Shown here one piece after another: positions 21,691 through 32,166 of a stretch of 64,000 nucleotides of DNA. Where the stretch lies: NCBI GenBank assembly GCA_022376515.1, contig WTXI01000007.1:992001-1056000 (forward strand). Reading direction: 5' to 3'. The DNA comes from Lactifluus volemus (lineage: Eukaryota > Basidiomycota > Agaricomycetes > Russulales > Russulaceae). Both the position numbers and the translations under genes were made by a program. A model generated the notes under the pieces. That model searched no databases. It was not told the origin of the DNA and saw only the letters and a program-made list of their open reading frames with translations. Each line of letters opens with the position of its first letter. Within the stretch, counting starts at the first letter, position 1.

Positions 21691-21714
21691 GTGGCTTTGT
21701 TAGGTGCTACTAGC

Positions 21715-21993
21715 CAACAAGGCTTTGACATCCTTATCCCTTATCTCTCCAAAATGACCATCCAAGTCCTCAAGGACCTCAACTCAGACAATCCAAGGTT
21801 GGATTCATCATTGTTCAAGTGAATGACCAGTACTATAGTGTACCTGATCTGGATCTCTTCCTCAAAATGGATCAGGTACACTATAGTGCTGGTTGTTCCA
21901 AGTCTTAACTTGAATAATGATAAATCTGACCTTGAATTTGTTGAGTATGGTTGTTTTGAAGAGATAAGGGATAAGGATGTCAAAGCCTTGTTT
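21715..21993. repeat. Long inverted repeat (about 125-135 bp arms)
   Basis: The left arm (21715-21849) begins CAACAAGGCTTTGACATCC, and the right arm (21870-21993) is its reverse complement with diverged middle positions. The innermost 18 bases (ACTATAGTGTACCTGATC and its complement) and the outermost 35 or so are nearly exact. The spacer is about 20 bp. The left half has a coding-like frame (VNDQYYSVPDLDLFLK), which suggests a captured piece of a larger element. Transcripts would be self-complementary. Confidence 0.75.
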
Positions 21994-22020
21994 GCCCTTC
22001 ATGGGAAAGGGGGTGGCATT

Positions 22021-22358
22021 ACCCATACTATCCCTCCCCCCCTACCAGATCCCCCCCCCTACCGGATCAGTCACGCAATGTCACATGCCATTTTTCAGAC
22101 TCTGATTGGCTGTTGTGAGTGCTAAGCATCCGATTTTGGAAATATTGTAAACTCCGACACAAGCAGGCGTGACAAACACACTGTATTTTATTTTGCCACA
22201 CACTATGATTTCTACCAAAAAAATTTATGGAATATGATAACACATGGTACTAGATACTGTAGGCAAAAAATTGTGGTGATTGAGCGAGGAATGGGCGAGA
22301 AATTTGGGGTGATTCGGTAGGGGGGGTGATCCGGTAGGGGGGGAGGGATAGTATGAGG
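22021..22358. mobile_element. MITE-like element with about 50-bp terminal inverted repeats
   Basis: The left end (22021-22069) contains CATACTATCCCTCCCCCCC and two copies of a CCCCCTACC unit. The right end (22308-22358) is its inverse with most positions matching. The about 340-bp element has no ORF worth calling and an AT-rich middle. It sits directly beside the long hairpin and before the palindrome. I could not identify a clear target-site duplication or assign a superfamily. Confidence 0.55.
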
Positions 22359-22432
22359 TATTCAACACCATCAAAGGGTGCCAGTCTGAATCACTTTGAT
22401 GACTGAGTATGTCAGCAAACCTTCCCACTGCA

Positions 22433-22526
22433 CATGGGCATCCCCAACTGGTTGAAGAAGGTCTGGACTAATCCTGGAACACCAGGATTAGTCCAGAACT
22501 TCTTCAACCAGTTGGGGATGCCCATG
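22433..22526. repeat. Near-perfect 45-bp palindrome with 4-bp loop
   Basis: Arms 22433-22477 and 22482-22526 are complementary at 44 of 45 positions, separated by AACA. The left arm starts CATGGGCATCCCCAACTGG. Such a perfect snap-back is rare in genomic DNA, unstable in replication, and would form a cruciform or a double-stranded RNA. It looks recently made, since one substitution separates the arms. Confidence 0.85.
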
Positions 22527-22604
22527 CATGTGGGACTCTGTGTTGCTCATTTAAAGCAAGCAATCCTTGCTGAAGACTACAAGTTTCTTGGTAGGACTGA
22601 CTAG
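22482..22604 (+). pseudogene. Short coding relic running out of the palindrome
   Basis: The frame through the right arm and beyond reads LVQNFFNQLGMPMHVGLCVA and then HLKQAILAEDYKFLGRTD before a stop at 22602-22604. Its composition is protein-like. It starts inside the palindrome, so it is a fragment. It may come from a transposable-element protein or a captured host gene. I do not recognise the family. Confidence 0.3.
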
Positions 22605-23104
22605 CATTCTGAGGCCCTAGTAACTGATGTAGTGGCAAGCATGTTCTAGTAACCGATATACAAACTAGATCTAGATTACCTAGTCATCCTACAGCCTGAG
22701 TGTATCGGCCATGGTGACGGCACCTCTTGTGATATCCTCTTTTACCCTGCCGTCTCACTCACTAACATTCCCGACACAATGCTGTCGTGCACTCAGGCTC
22801 CCATGGCGGACATTGGCGATGCGATTTTGAAGACGGAGAACACGCGGTGGTGAAGGCGATCTTACAGGCGCCGGGTGACGGCAGCATCAGTTAGGAGTGC
22901 TGCTCCCAACAGCAGGCGCTGCCAGGCAGGCGTTTGGATGGCTGCGGTAGAGGGGCAGGGGCAAGCAATTGATGAGATGATAGCGGTAGATGTGGGGACG
23001 ACACTCAGGCAGCATGAAATAGAAATGAATTGTCAACCTCACTGTCATTGCATGCTGCATCGTTAGAACCTGCACTGACAAACCCGCTATCTCAGGCTGC
23101 CCCA
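22605..23104. other. Unassigned spacer
   Basis: No gene or repeat recognised in these 500 bp. Two overlapping opposed frames near 22.9-23.1 kb carry no motif. Confidence 0.4.
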
Positions 23105-24064
23105 TCAACCACTCCTGAATCCCAGGACTCGCACGAACCATCCAGAGTCACACACCCGAGCCATGACCATGAAAAGACACTGCCCTGGTCCGGAAGCAGC
23201 AGCAGGCGCACGAGGAGTGCCTGTGGTGCCTGTGGAGGGGAACCTGAAATAGTATGCATCGAGGAGGTTCTGCATGCCTATGAGGATGCGAACACCATCG
23301 GGAGATGGGAAGCCCTCGACTCGGCCAACGTATGATTGCCTATTTGTCCAACCTAAATGAATGAACCCCACGACTAGGCCCATCTGCATGCGCCATCTGA
23401 CCACAATATCAGCTCTAAACACAGAAAGCAGGAAGGACGAAAACACGGTGTTTTCGGGGGTCTCGAAGACATGTCCACCTCCTACAGAACGTGACGTTGG
23501 ATGGACGGAAGAAGAAAAACGGGTAGCGCGAGAAAAAAAAAAGCTGATGACAATACCGATGAGCACCGCCCATGCGCGAGAGTCGCCGTCGGCCGCCCCG
23601 CCACTGGCGGCGCTGCTGCCAAGAGCATCTATCCACTGCCCCTTTAGTGCGCGTGCGCGTTCTTCGTCTGTCAGGGGATGGGGACATATATTTCTCTTCT
23701 GTAGGCCGACCGCGAGTGAAGTTGGCACATCTGTGCCCCTAACGTCGGTTTTCGGGCCCCTTTCCCAATCGGCGCCTTTTGCAGACTCCGGGAGACTCGT
23801 GTCTGTAATCGATGCTGGCGTAGAAATCTCGTCTTTGCCTTTCCCTCTAAACTCGTCTGGTTCACCTTGCTTCTCGGCCCAGGCTTCGCCGTGTCTTTTT
23901 GTGTAGACTCGTCGTTCCGAACGTGGTTGCAAGACCATCCGCACAGCTTGCCTCCAGCGCACCCGCGTCACAGATAGCTCGTCACCGCTTCTGTTTTTTC
24001 CACTCCTGATTTGTACAATTGGTGGTGGTGTACTGGACAAAGAAGAATCACGTGATCCGTGCAA
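23105..24064 (-). CDS. Hypothetical protein, possibly membrane-bound
   Basis: A single open frame of 319 codons from the ATG at 24064. The N-terminal 140 residues are polar and basic, with RARALKGQWIDALGSSAASG near residue 145 reading like real coding sequence. Next comes a hydrophobic segment (AWAVLIGIVISFFFSR) and later stretches rich in Val/Gly/Phe. The second half is less convincing and may be intron or untranslated sequence read through, because a splice donor could lie just after the hydrophobic segment. A 181-codon frame on the opposite strand overlaps it, so strand choice rests on composition. I recognise no family. Confidence 0.4.
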   Translation of the reverse strand: MHGSRDSSLSSTPPPIVQIRSGKNRSGDELSVTRVRWRQAVRMVLQPRSERRVYTKRHGEAWAEKQGEPDEFRGKGKDEISTPASITDTSLPESAKGADWERGPKTDVRGTDVPTSLAVGLQKRNICPHPLTDEERARALKGQWIDALGSSAASGGAADGDSRAWAVLIGIVISFFFSRATRFSSSVHPTSRSVGGGHVFETPENTVFSSFLLSVFRADIVVRWRMQMGLVVGFIHLGWTNRQSYVGRVEGFPSPDGVRILIGMQNLLDAYYFRFPSTGTTGTPRAPAAASGPGQCLFMVMARVCDSGWFVRVLGFRSG

Positions 24065-24964
24065 GGAGATGGGCCAGGGCCACGCTCATGTTCCTTTTCA
24101 TCCCAGCCATGAGTCTTCATCCTAATAGTCTACTGCTTCATGGATTTGGTACACAGAGCGGAATACGCGGTGGAGCCGTCATGATATTCCCTTGCTTGAG
24201 GTTCGGAGTAGCTGTCGCCGATCGCAAGTAATGACTACGGCACTGGTGCTCATCCCCCTTATCATCAAAGTGCTGCAATACAAATTTCCGTGGTATCGCC
24301 AAAGCTTTGGGCTCTAGTTCTTCAAATGCTTGCAATAAGGATACAGTGCTGTAGACGGTAAGATGACAACACGATCGGTTAGGGTGTCCATCGGGCGCTG
24401 GAAACAAGGCTACTCGTCCTAGTGGGCGTAGTGGCTAGTGGTTACGTGGCCCACGAGCTGTATTACCCGCAACTAGCGATCCATCATTTCCAATTGCGCC
24501 ATGACAGGTGACGACTACCAAAAGGTTTGCGCCTCGGGTATAGAGATACAGTACTGAGCGTGACATCTGGGATGGAACCTTCGCTGAATAGCACGCTATT
24601 TTCTAGGAAGAGGCCACCTGCTAGTGGACCAAATTTTATTGACGGAATGCGTTCACTGACAGATCCCCGTTCGTCTACCCGAATGCTGCACGTGTGGGGC
24701 ATTTACATACAGTTCGTTCTGTTTTGGGTCTAGCAAAACAACCTTACTCATGGAAGCAGTCAGACTAGCAACAAAGGCTTTATGACATTTGTTTTCTTAC
24801 CTCCATTCCCGATGTTCTTGGGACGGGTCCATGTTATGTGATCGAATGTTCCGCAACTGACGGATTGCGCGTGTCCATCAAACAAAAGAAATGGGGTCCT
24901 CCGATACTCCTGACATCTTCGGAGCTATCGAACACCGCCCGCACAAACTCAGGTCGTTCTGCGG
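24065..24964. other. Upstream region of the secreted peptide gene
   Basis: About 900 bp with only short frames and no recognisable gene. Its right end supplies the promoter of the small secreted peptide. Confidence 0.4.
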
Positions 24965-24971
24965 TATAAAA
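24965..24971 (+). promoter_or_regulatory. TATA box (TATAAAA) of the secreted peptide gene
   Basis: TATAAAA lies about 100 bp upstream of the start codon at 25067. A pyrimidine-rich leader between them contains CAACTTTCAAC-type sequence typical of strongly expressed fungal genes. Confidence 0.65.
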
Positions 24972-25066
24972 GGAGGCTATCGTCATCCTTCTTTCACCAA
25001 CGCAGTTGTCTCTTGACTGTTTCATCCTCTTCCATCAACTTTCAACTTGTCTTACTGCGAGCCACA

Positions 25067-25259
25067 ATGAAGTTTGTGAAAGCCGTCCTTACTCTCTCTT
25101 TCGCGTTTATTGCTCTTGCCGCTCCGAGTCCACAGGGTATGTCCTTTTTATATCAGTGCGTAGAACTTGAATACGCTTGATAAGTTCAAATTAGCTGTCA
25201 TCAATGCCGATGTTCCTATCAATTTCCTCAATGACGGTTCTGTTGGGGCTCTCGATTAA
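25067..25259 (+). CDS. 44-residue small secreted peptide
   Basis: Exons 25067-25136 and 25195-25259, joined across a 58-nt GTATGT...TAG intron, encode 44 residues. The N-terminus MKFVKAVLTLSFAFIALAAP is a textbook signal peptide with Ala-x-Ala-like cleavage near residue 18-19. The mature part is only about 25 residues, with the sequence INADVPINFLNDGSVGALD at the end and no cysteine and no CAAX box, so it is not a hydrophobin, a cysteine-rich effector or a prenylated pheromone. The canonical TATA box, leader, start context (CCACAATG) and clean intron argue that this very short gene is real. I recognise no homolog. It could be a processed signal, a wall peptide, or the truncated 5' end of a formerly longer gene. 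Confidence 0.65.
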
Positions 25260-26633
25260 TGGTACTGTCATTGTTCGATCGTAATGTTGTCGTTGACTCT
25301 TAGAAGTGTGCACTAGGAGAAGTACCTACACTTACACCTTTCTCGGACCAAGCAACGCCCACATAGTATAGCCTCATCGTTCCTCTGGTCAGATGTTTTG
25401 GGCAACAGGAGCTAGTATCGGACTTCTGTGTTGTAATAAATGAGTATGTTTTATGTTGTCACAGTGTCTATGCCATTTGCTTTGCGTACAACATTGATCC
25501 TGTGTGAGTGAATACCAGGTTTGCCCTCCGATTTTGCCAGGAGGTCCTCAAGAAGAGGAATAAATGGGAGAGTGAGATGTGCGATGTATACCAGAGCCGG
25601 TTCCAGTGCCAGCCTGAGGCTAAATTTTGTTGCCCGGGCCACTGATATGCCAGTGTGGGTCGCGACCTTAACTTAAGAAGCCAGAGATATTAGACTGCAT
25701 CAATATACGACTCGGAATTTCCAGTACATCGCGTGTTATTGTTATTATCTTTCTCTGAAGATGTAAAGCCTATCAGTCAGCGCGTTCGCATAGATGACAA
25801 TGAGATTCTCAGGTCGTGAGTACACTCGACAGTCGATTCGTGCTTGGACGGAGAGATCCCGTAAATGTGAAGCGCGTGACGGACAAGGCAGCCGGCGGCA
25901 GCCCCGCCGATGTACTAGTGAGCGCCTGCAGTGGCTGGTTGCTCACCTTAACGTTTGGTGCTGCATCTGACGAGTCCCCCTCGCGTTAATTGCACCAATG
26001 TCTGAGAGGAACACCCCCAATAACTTGACCTCCAGGTACACCTTAATTCTATACAGTACGACGCATATCGATCGGTCCTCAAAGTGTTCATCGCACAGGA
26101 TGGGCGCTGGTATCTTTCCGTAGTTGTCCTGTCCAATACTGTAGCGTCTTTGCAGAAGGCGGTGAGCCAGCTCAAATGGCCCGCGAACTCGCAGATATTT
26201 ATTCCGAGCCGTTGACCGAGAAGGCTGAGGGTAAACGGTGTCAGACGATGAGGAGTTATTTTGCAAGATAGCTGACGGACACAGAAACGGGCGCGGTATA
26301 TGAGGTAGCAATACAACTACTGTAGGTAAACTGCCAGTGCGTCGTCCTCAGGTCCAAACTAAATACACAATTGAATCCCAATTCACGCTTCTAATCAAAC
26401 GCTTTTTGTTTGGGACGTCGACCGTTGGTATGCTTCCATTATTCTTCCAACTCTACTTGACCCCCTCGAGAGGACGAGGTATGCCCTCAGTCTATGTTGG
26501 CCCACTTTCCTCTCCTTAGCCCTGTCGTTCCACAACAGGAGTACTTGTTCAAAGGAAACTGCGAAGTGAGATAGGCTACAACCGGTATCACCAGACCGAG
26601 TCCCCCTCCGCATCAAGAAAGAAAGCTTCACGC
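25260..26633. other. Gene-poor spacer before NOT4
   Basis: Two overlapping minus-strand frames at about 25.95-26.31 kb stay open for 122 codons each. One reads KYLRVRGPFELAHRLLQRRY and YRIKVYLEVKLLGVFL, which is protein-like, but I cannot build exons around it. No other signal. Confidence 0.35.
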
Positions 26634-29600
26634 TCAATACTCCCCATCTATAAATAACCCAGCAGCCTGAATGCGCCCCATAATCTCACGCACCTCTGTC
26701 TCTGCAAAAACCGCAGCCTCTTTGGCGACAGCGAGTTTCTTTTCGAGTTCATCGGCCGTCATCGGGCGCGACTCGCCGTCCTCAACGTTTACCACACCCA
26801 AAGTGTCGAACTTCTGCAATGTGCCGCCCGTGCGCGGTGCAAAGCCGTGCGGATCCCAGCCCGAGTCGTTGAAGGCGAGCACAGCACGAACGGCAGCCCT
26901 GTTGATATCGCGATGGAGTTCCTCAAGCTTGGAAAGCTGTACCTCCATCCAACGCGCGCGGCGCTCGAGCGCAAGTGTGAGAGCGGCGACCTCATCCTTG
27001 CCTGCAGCGGTGTGTGACTTGTCCTCGCTACCGTCATCGAAAAAGTCATCGCCCTTGAGCATGTCACGTAACACGCCATCAAAAGACGAGCTATCGTCCC
27101 ACGTCGTACGAGGCAGCAGTCGGAGCAGGTCGGATATGGTCTGTGTGAGTGTCTCAAGGAGTTGCTGGAATGACGAAACTGCGTTGTCGACTGAGCCAGA
27201 GGGTATGTTATTTGCAAACGAGCCACCGCCGACGGAAAGTGCCGAAAGCGCATGTGCTAGTGGACCGTACTCAAGCGTCATCTTGGACGTCGGATTGAGC
27301 TTTTGTGCATCGAAGAAGGGGTGATGAGCAAGATCCATAATCGGATACTGACGCTCGATCTGTGCCAAAAGTTCCCCGACTGACGTTGGATCACTTGCTG
27401 TCCTTTCCATAGACTGTCCACGAGAACTCGTCGAGTTGGCATCCAGGACACTGCTACTGCTGTATTTCTCGTGGGGAAGCTGTGGTGGTTCGGAGTTAGC
27501 GGCAGATGTCAAGACCGATGGGGCCTCCGCCGGTAGTTCATCCTCTTTGGGGATCCTGATGGGCTTCGTAACCGGACGATTCTTTTTTGGCAATTTCGAC
27601 AGCAGGGGACCTTGGCTAGGTGGAGACAAAGACGTGGCCGGAACAGGGGCGGGGGTGGACGTCGTCTTCGAAGCCGGCGTAGATTTGGTGTTTGACTTTC
27701 GCTTGGACGTGGACGACCCCATTACATCCCCTTTCTGCACCTTGGAGGACGCAGGTGCCTTCTTCTGAGCGTCTGCCTTTGCCGCCGCCTCCTCCAATTC
27801 CCTTGCCTTCTCGCGCTCCCGTTGCGCCTTTGCGGTCCTTTCCCATTCCAACCTCTCCTCTCGCTCCTTCTCCAGTTTCTCCTTCTCCTTCTCCTTCTCC
27901 TTTCGCTCTCGTTCCTGCCTCTCCTTCTCGACTCTCTTCTCCGCCCTCTCACGCTCCTTTTCTGCACGCCGCTTGGCACGTTCTGCTGCACGCTCAACGG
28001 CTGCCGCCTTTTTTTCCGCGCGTCGTGCCGTCTTCTCGTCAGGCTGGGTACTGCCGGCGTCCTCGCAGGTCTTAGCGGGAGGCTCGGACAAAGCGTTGGG
28101 AGGCTGTGGGGGCGGCGCCGTCAGCGCGGGAAAATCGGAGGACGAGAGCAGCGGCGAGGGTGAACGCGTGGGTGGCACTACACATAGGGATATAGATGTT
28201 TTAGGGATGAGGAAAGAAGCAAAAGGGAGTGCATGTCAGCGTCCGGCCACTAGGGAAAAATACCAGAACGAGCGAAGAACGGGGAAGAGAGTGTCCCAAC
28301 TGATGCGTGGAAGGTGAGGGATAAGAAGTAAATGAGGGGACGTGAATTAATCATAGGAGGAGTCACCGGCGTCTTGCGAGATAGAAGAGATGGGCCATGG
28401 CGCTCAGGACTACGAACACAGGCCACCCCTCTCAGGACAAGACGAAGAAATACTCACCGTCATTCACCACGCTATTTTGCAAGTCGGGAGGATACGTGAG
28501 GCCAGGTGGTGGGCCAAACGCTTGCGGTGAACGTCCAAACGCTTCGTGCGGTCCCGCGAGTGGGACACCAAACATAATCGCCGGGTCACTAAACTGAGAT
28601 TGTTGTTGTTGTTGCTGCTGCTGCTGCTGCTGCTGAGCAAAACGGTACTGCTGTTGTTCTTGATCTGCGACAAGAAACGAAGACAAGTAATGATACATAG
28701 GGTGGCAGAGTACATAGAGTTGGGGAAGGTAGATCCAATAGTCAACAGCCGCTACAATATCATACGAGAAGTGGCCTCCTACCAACTAGCGCAGCACCCC
28801 TCGCTGCATTCGCGCGATGTTGTCGCTCTCGGCTGTCCTGAATGAACTCACGAAGGGCGGCCTCGCTGACACCTGCACTCTGGTCGAACGGCTGAAACCG
28901 ATTCGTTGACGGCAGGTGTTGTTGATAAACCTGGCTCTGTACCTGGGCTTGAGCTTGAGAAACCAAGGGAGAGCTGGCTGCGGATACATTATGCGAGTGG
29001 AGAGTATGAGTGTGGTGTTGGTAAGTTGGCCACGGCGATGAGGAACCAAGATCTCCAGAGCCTGGGCTCGAGGGGTGCTGTTGTCCGTGACTAATACCTT
29101 CAACGGGGCTTAGCGGTGTCGATGAGATCAGTGGGCTCGAGGCTGCGCTAAGATTACCGTTTTGCCGTGCATTCCTCGCAAAACCGAACCTTGACATCTT
29201 CCGCGACGAGTCGTCACCGAGCGCTGGTCGTCTCACTGTCGCTGCGGGATCTGGTTCGTTACTCTCTGCGAATGGGTTGAATGACCCAGTGTAAGAAAGT
29301 GCGGGAGATGCCTGGCTGGGAATGGGTGAAGTATGCGGATCATAGATAGGACGTTGTGAATGTGAAGCGTTGAGTCCTGGAGGGTGAGATGGCGTTCGGA
29401 GCGCAGGGAATGCGTCCATAAATGAGCCATGGAATGGCGAAGTAGTCTCCGGAAACTCGGGAGTGTTGTCTTCCATTTCCGTCTCCGCAAGCTTCGGATC
29501 AAGATTGAAACTGAAACCACCAAACTTGCCATCCACTTCTGCCAGATTCTGCAATGTGCGATCGAAGTCAGGGAAGGGGCTCGTGGCTATGGAAGGGAAA

Positions 29601-31419
29601 GACGATTCGCGGCGCGCTTTGACGTCGTTTAAGAGGGCCTGGACCTGACTTGACATTTGATATGAAGGAGCGCCTGGCGGGCCGCGACTACCGAGAGGAG
29701 GGAGTCCAGGAGGGGCAGCAAGACCTGGAGGGATGGAGGGTAGTCCGGGAGGAATTGCCGGTGTGGAAGGGGTTGGGGAAAGAGACTGTGCGTCTTGGGA
29801 CCCAGAGCCGGCATCGGATTCAACCGTAACAGAAGAAGTCGGAGACCTTGGCGGAATAGGAATAGATGGTGATCCATGTTTCTGTCTTGTGACTTTACTG
29901 TTTGCTGGTGTTGATGGGCGGGACGTGGATGAAACTGAAGAAGCCTTCGCGGAGGGACCCTTCGCATCCTTGCCCTTCCAGGATGCTGGCAATGCCTCTG
30001 GAATTTCAGGGGTTGCTGGTGTAACAGGACGAGGACGGGGGCCTTTTTCTCGTCGAGTAGACCGAACAGTCGTAGCTACCGCAGATTGCATAGTGTGGTG
30101 ATGAGTCAATGTGCCCAGGGGCCGATCGTGGGGCGGCTTCGCCCACGAGGCAGAGCGAGGAAGCCGGGCTATGAAGCCAGAATGAGGATTACTCCCGTGG
30201 AAGAGGGGCTATGGGCTCACCTGACGGATCGTCCGTCTTCTTGCCCAAGACGACATTCTTTCTCGGTACCTCGGTATCCTTGATGGTATGCTGCCTGTTA
30301 CACAGATGTCAACAAGTAATAGAGAAAAATACCACCAGGACAAATACAATGTGGTGAGGTCTTCCTTGGTGAAGCAATCCTTCTCGTCTCCCCACTCGTG
30401 TAGGTTCATACAATTGTGATCCGGGCAATTGACACCGCGCAAGAAAGACATGCAGTACTTTGTCGTACCGTAGCTTGCCCGCATGATCTCGTTCCCACCG
30501 CCGGGTGAAGCAGAACCATCAACGGCAGCAATACAGCGCGCGGCGTCCTCTCGGCGGTGATACGTGATGTATAACCCTACAACTGGCGTCTGTGCACCTG
30601 GCGGAGTGCGCTTTACCAATATGATCTTGGAAATGCGGCCATATTGGCCAAAGTAATCGTTTGAGCGCAGGGTAGAAATTAACTGTAGAGTAAATATGTA
30701 AATGAGATTGACAACCGTAATAAGGATGCTGCATAGGAGGCATACCTCTTCCTTAGCGAAGCGAGGGCCAATGCCTACAACGTACACCACGTTGCGCTGT
30801 ACAACACGAACATTTGCCAGGTGACGACGACCGAGTGTGTCAAGATCCTTCCGTTCACGTTCACGCTGTTTCTTCTGCTGCGCCAAACGACGCTGGCTAC
30901 ACGTGTGGAAATAATAGCTAAGTTTGGATTCTTTAAGTGAGTAAAAGGAAATCACGCACTCTTCTTTATTAATAGGCTTGAATTGGCCTACATCGTCACA
31001 GTAATCTCTCCTACACGCAGGGCACTTATTGTTGAGGTTCCTACGGATGTGATTCCAACAGAATCTGCAGATCTGTTGCATAATAATGGCATTCATGAGG
31101 TCTTAGAAGAGATGAAAAGGAAAAGAAAGAGAGTGGGTACCTGGTACTCGCACTGGCACGGCTTGAAGTTCAAATCTGAGATATCCATTTCTTCGAGGCA
31201 AAGGGGACACTCTTTCACTTCCTAGAGAGGAAATTAAAATTGTTAGAAATGGAGAGAACAATTAATTTTGAAGAAAAAAAAAGGACAAAGAGATCGAACC
31301 TCTTCATCGCTCCAGTACGCGTCCTGCACGCCTGTGAGGACGGAAGACTTTGCTTGAAGTGATGTACCCGCATGAAGTACGGAAGTGGGAAAGGACGAAT
31401 TGAGTTTAAGAGAGGACAT
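26634..31419 (-). CDS. NOT4: NOT4 (CNOT4/MOT2) RING-RRM E3 ubiquitin ligase
   Basis: Subunit of the Ccr4-Not complex that ubiquitinates ribosomal and nascent-chain targets and links deadenylation to translation quality control. Start ATG at 31419: exon 1 (31419-31300) ends SDEE, joined to EVKECPLCLEEMDISDLNF (31221-31141) and ICRFCWNHIRRNLNNKCPAC (31072-30960), which together form the C4C4 RING. An RRM follows (VVYVVGIGPRFAKEE, YFGQYGRISKIILVKR), then the C3H1 motif CMSFLRGVNCPDHNCMNLHE. Later exons hold a long Pro/Ser-rich region, a polyglutamine run, and a final large exon (28178-26634) with a highly charged Lys/Glu/Arg coiled coil and a conserved C-terminal domain ending GRIQAAGLFIDGEY. 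Most exon borders in the RING-RRM part are clear; those near 28.2-28.9 kb are approximate. Confidence 0.93.
28600..28636 (-). repeat. CAG/CAA tract encoding 12 glutamines in NOT4
   Basis: On the coding (minus) strand seven CAG codons are followed by five CAA codons. Flanking residues are RFAQ and SQFSD. It lies in the low-complexity part of NOT4, after the long Pro/Ser exon. The pure CAG half is the type of microsatellite that changes length between strains. Confidence 0.85.
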
Positions 31420-31548
31420 TGGAGAAGGGCGTCAGTGAAGAGATCAAAGTGAGAGTGAGAGTGAGAGCAGTTATTGGTAGAAACGACGCGACAATGAGGT
31501 GTGGTACCCGCTTTCCCACGCTCAGATCCCCTGTTCGACCTTAAGACA
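31420..31548. promoter_or_regulatory. 129-bp bidirectional promoter of NOT4 and PDCD5
   Basis: The start codons of NOT4 (minus, 31419) and the PDCD5-like gene (plus, 31549) are separated by only 129 bp, which must contain both promoters and 5' leaders. It has a GAGTGAGAGTGAGAGTGAGAG repeat near 31449-31470 and no TATA box. Confidence 0.6.
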
Positions 31549-32118
31549 ATGTCCGATCCTGATGAACTAGCCGCCATTCGTGCTGCACGTCTAAACCAAC
31601 TACAGCAATCTGGCGCAGCAAATAATGGCCAAAATTCGGGTAGCGGCGAAGAGGCTGAAAAAAGGCGTGCAGAGGAACAATTAAGACGCGATCTCCTCGC
31701 CTCGGCCCTCGAACCTGCTGCTCGTGAACGTCGTACGTACAGGCTACTGCCTTGGTAGGAAAGCTTATCGAGCCGAGTATGTTGTACAGTGTCCCGCATC
31801 GCACTTGTATCACCCTCCAGATCAAATCAGATTGAATCAATCCTCCTGCGTATGGCACAAACGGGGCAGCTCCGAGGACGAGTCAGCGAGCAACAGCTCA
31901 TCGACCTCCTCGAACAGGTGTGTATTATGTCCCTTTATGTTAGAATGGCTATTCACGTCGTTGTGCAGGCAGACGAAGCACAGAAGAAAGCTTCGGGCCA
32001 AGGTACCATCGTAGTATGTGCTAGTAGTAAACGACTTTTCAAAAGACATTCAGACTGACCCTCCCTCCTCTAGTTCCAACGGCGGGTGGACTTGGATGAT
32101 GACGATTTTGATATTTGA
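31549..32118 (+). CDS. PDCD5/TFAR19-family protein
   Basis: Small conserved DNA- and chaperonin-associated protein; the animal form is pro-apoptotic, and fungal forms (yeast Ymr074c type) are poorly understood. Exons 31549-31732, 31790-31917, 31969-32013 and 32074-32118 give 133 residues, close to the usual 125. It begins MSDPDELAAIRAARLNQLQQ, typical of the family. The core triple-helix reads LSRIALVSPSRSNQIESILL and GQLRGRVSEQQLIDLLEQ, and the C-terminal tail is FQRRVDLDDDDFDI. All introns are 50-60 nt with consistent phase. It is divergent from NOT4 and ends 48 bp from the convergent LCP5-like gene. Confidence 0.95.
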
Positions 32119-32166
32119 CGGTTGTTTCCTACCCATGTAATAGTTCCCTCCTTTCTCAATCGAAAC

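Noticed and set aside
26671..27324. 217-codon plus-strand frame inside NOT4
   Set aside because: It is the mirror of the NOT4 C-terminal exon, which has clear family features on the minus strand.
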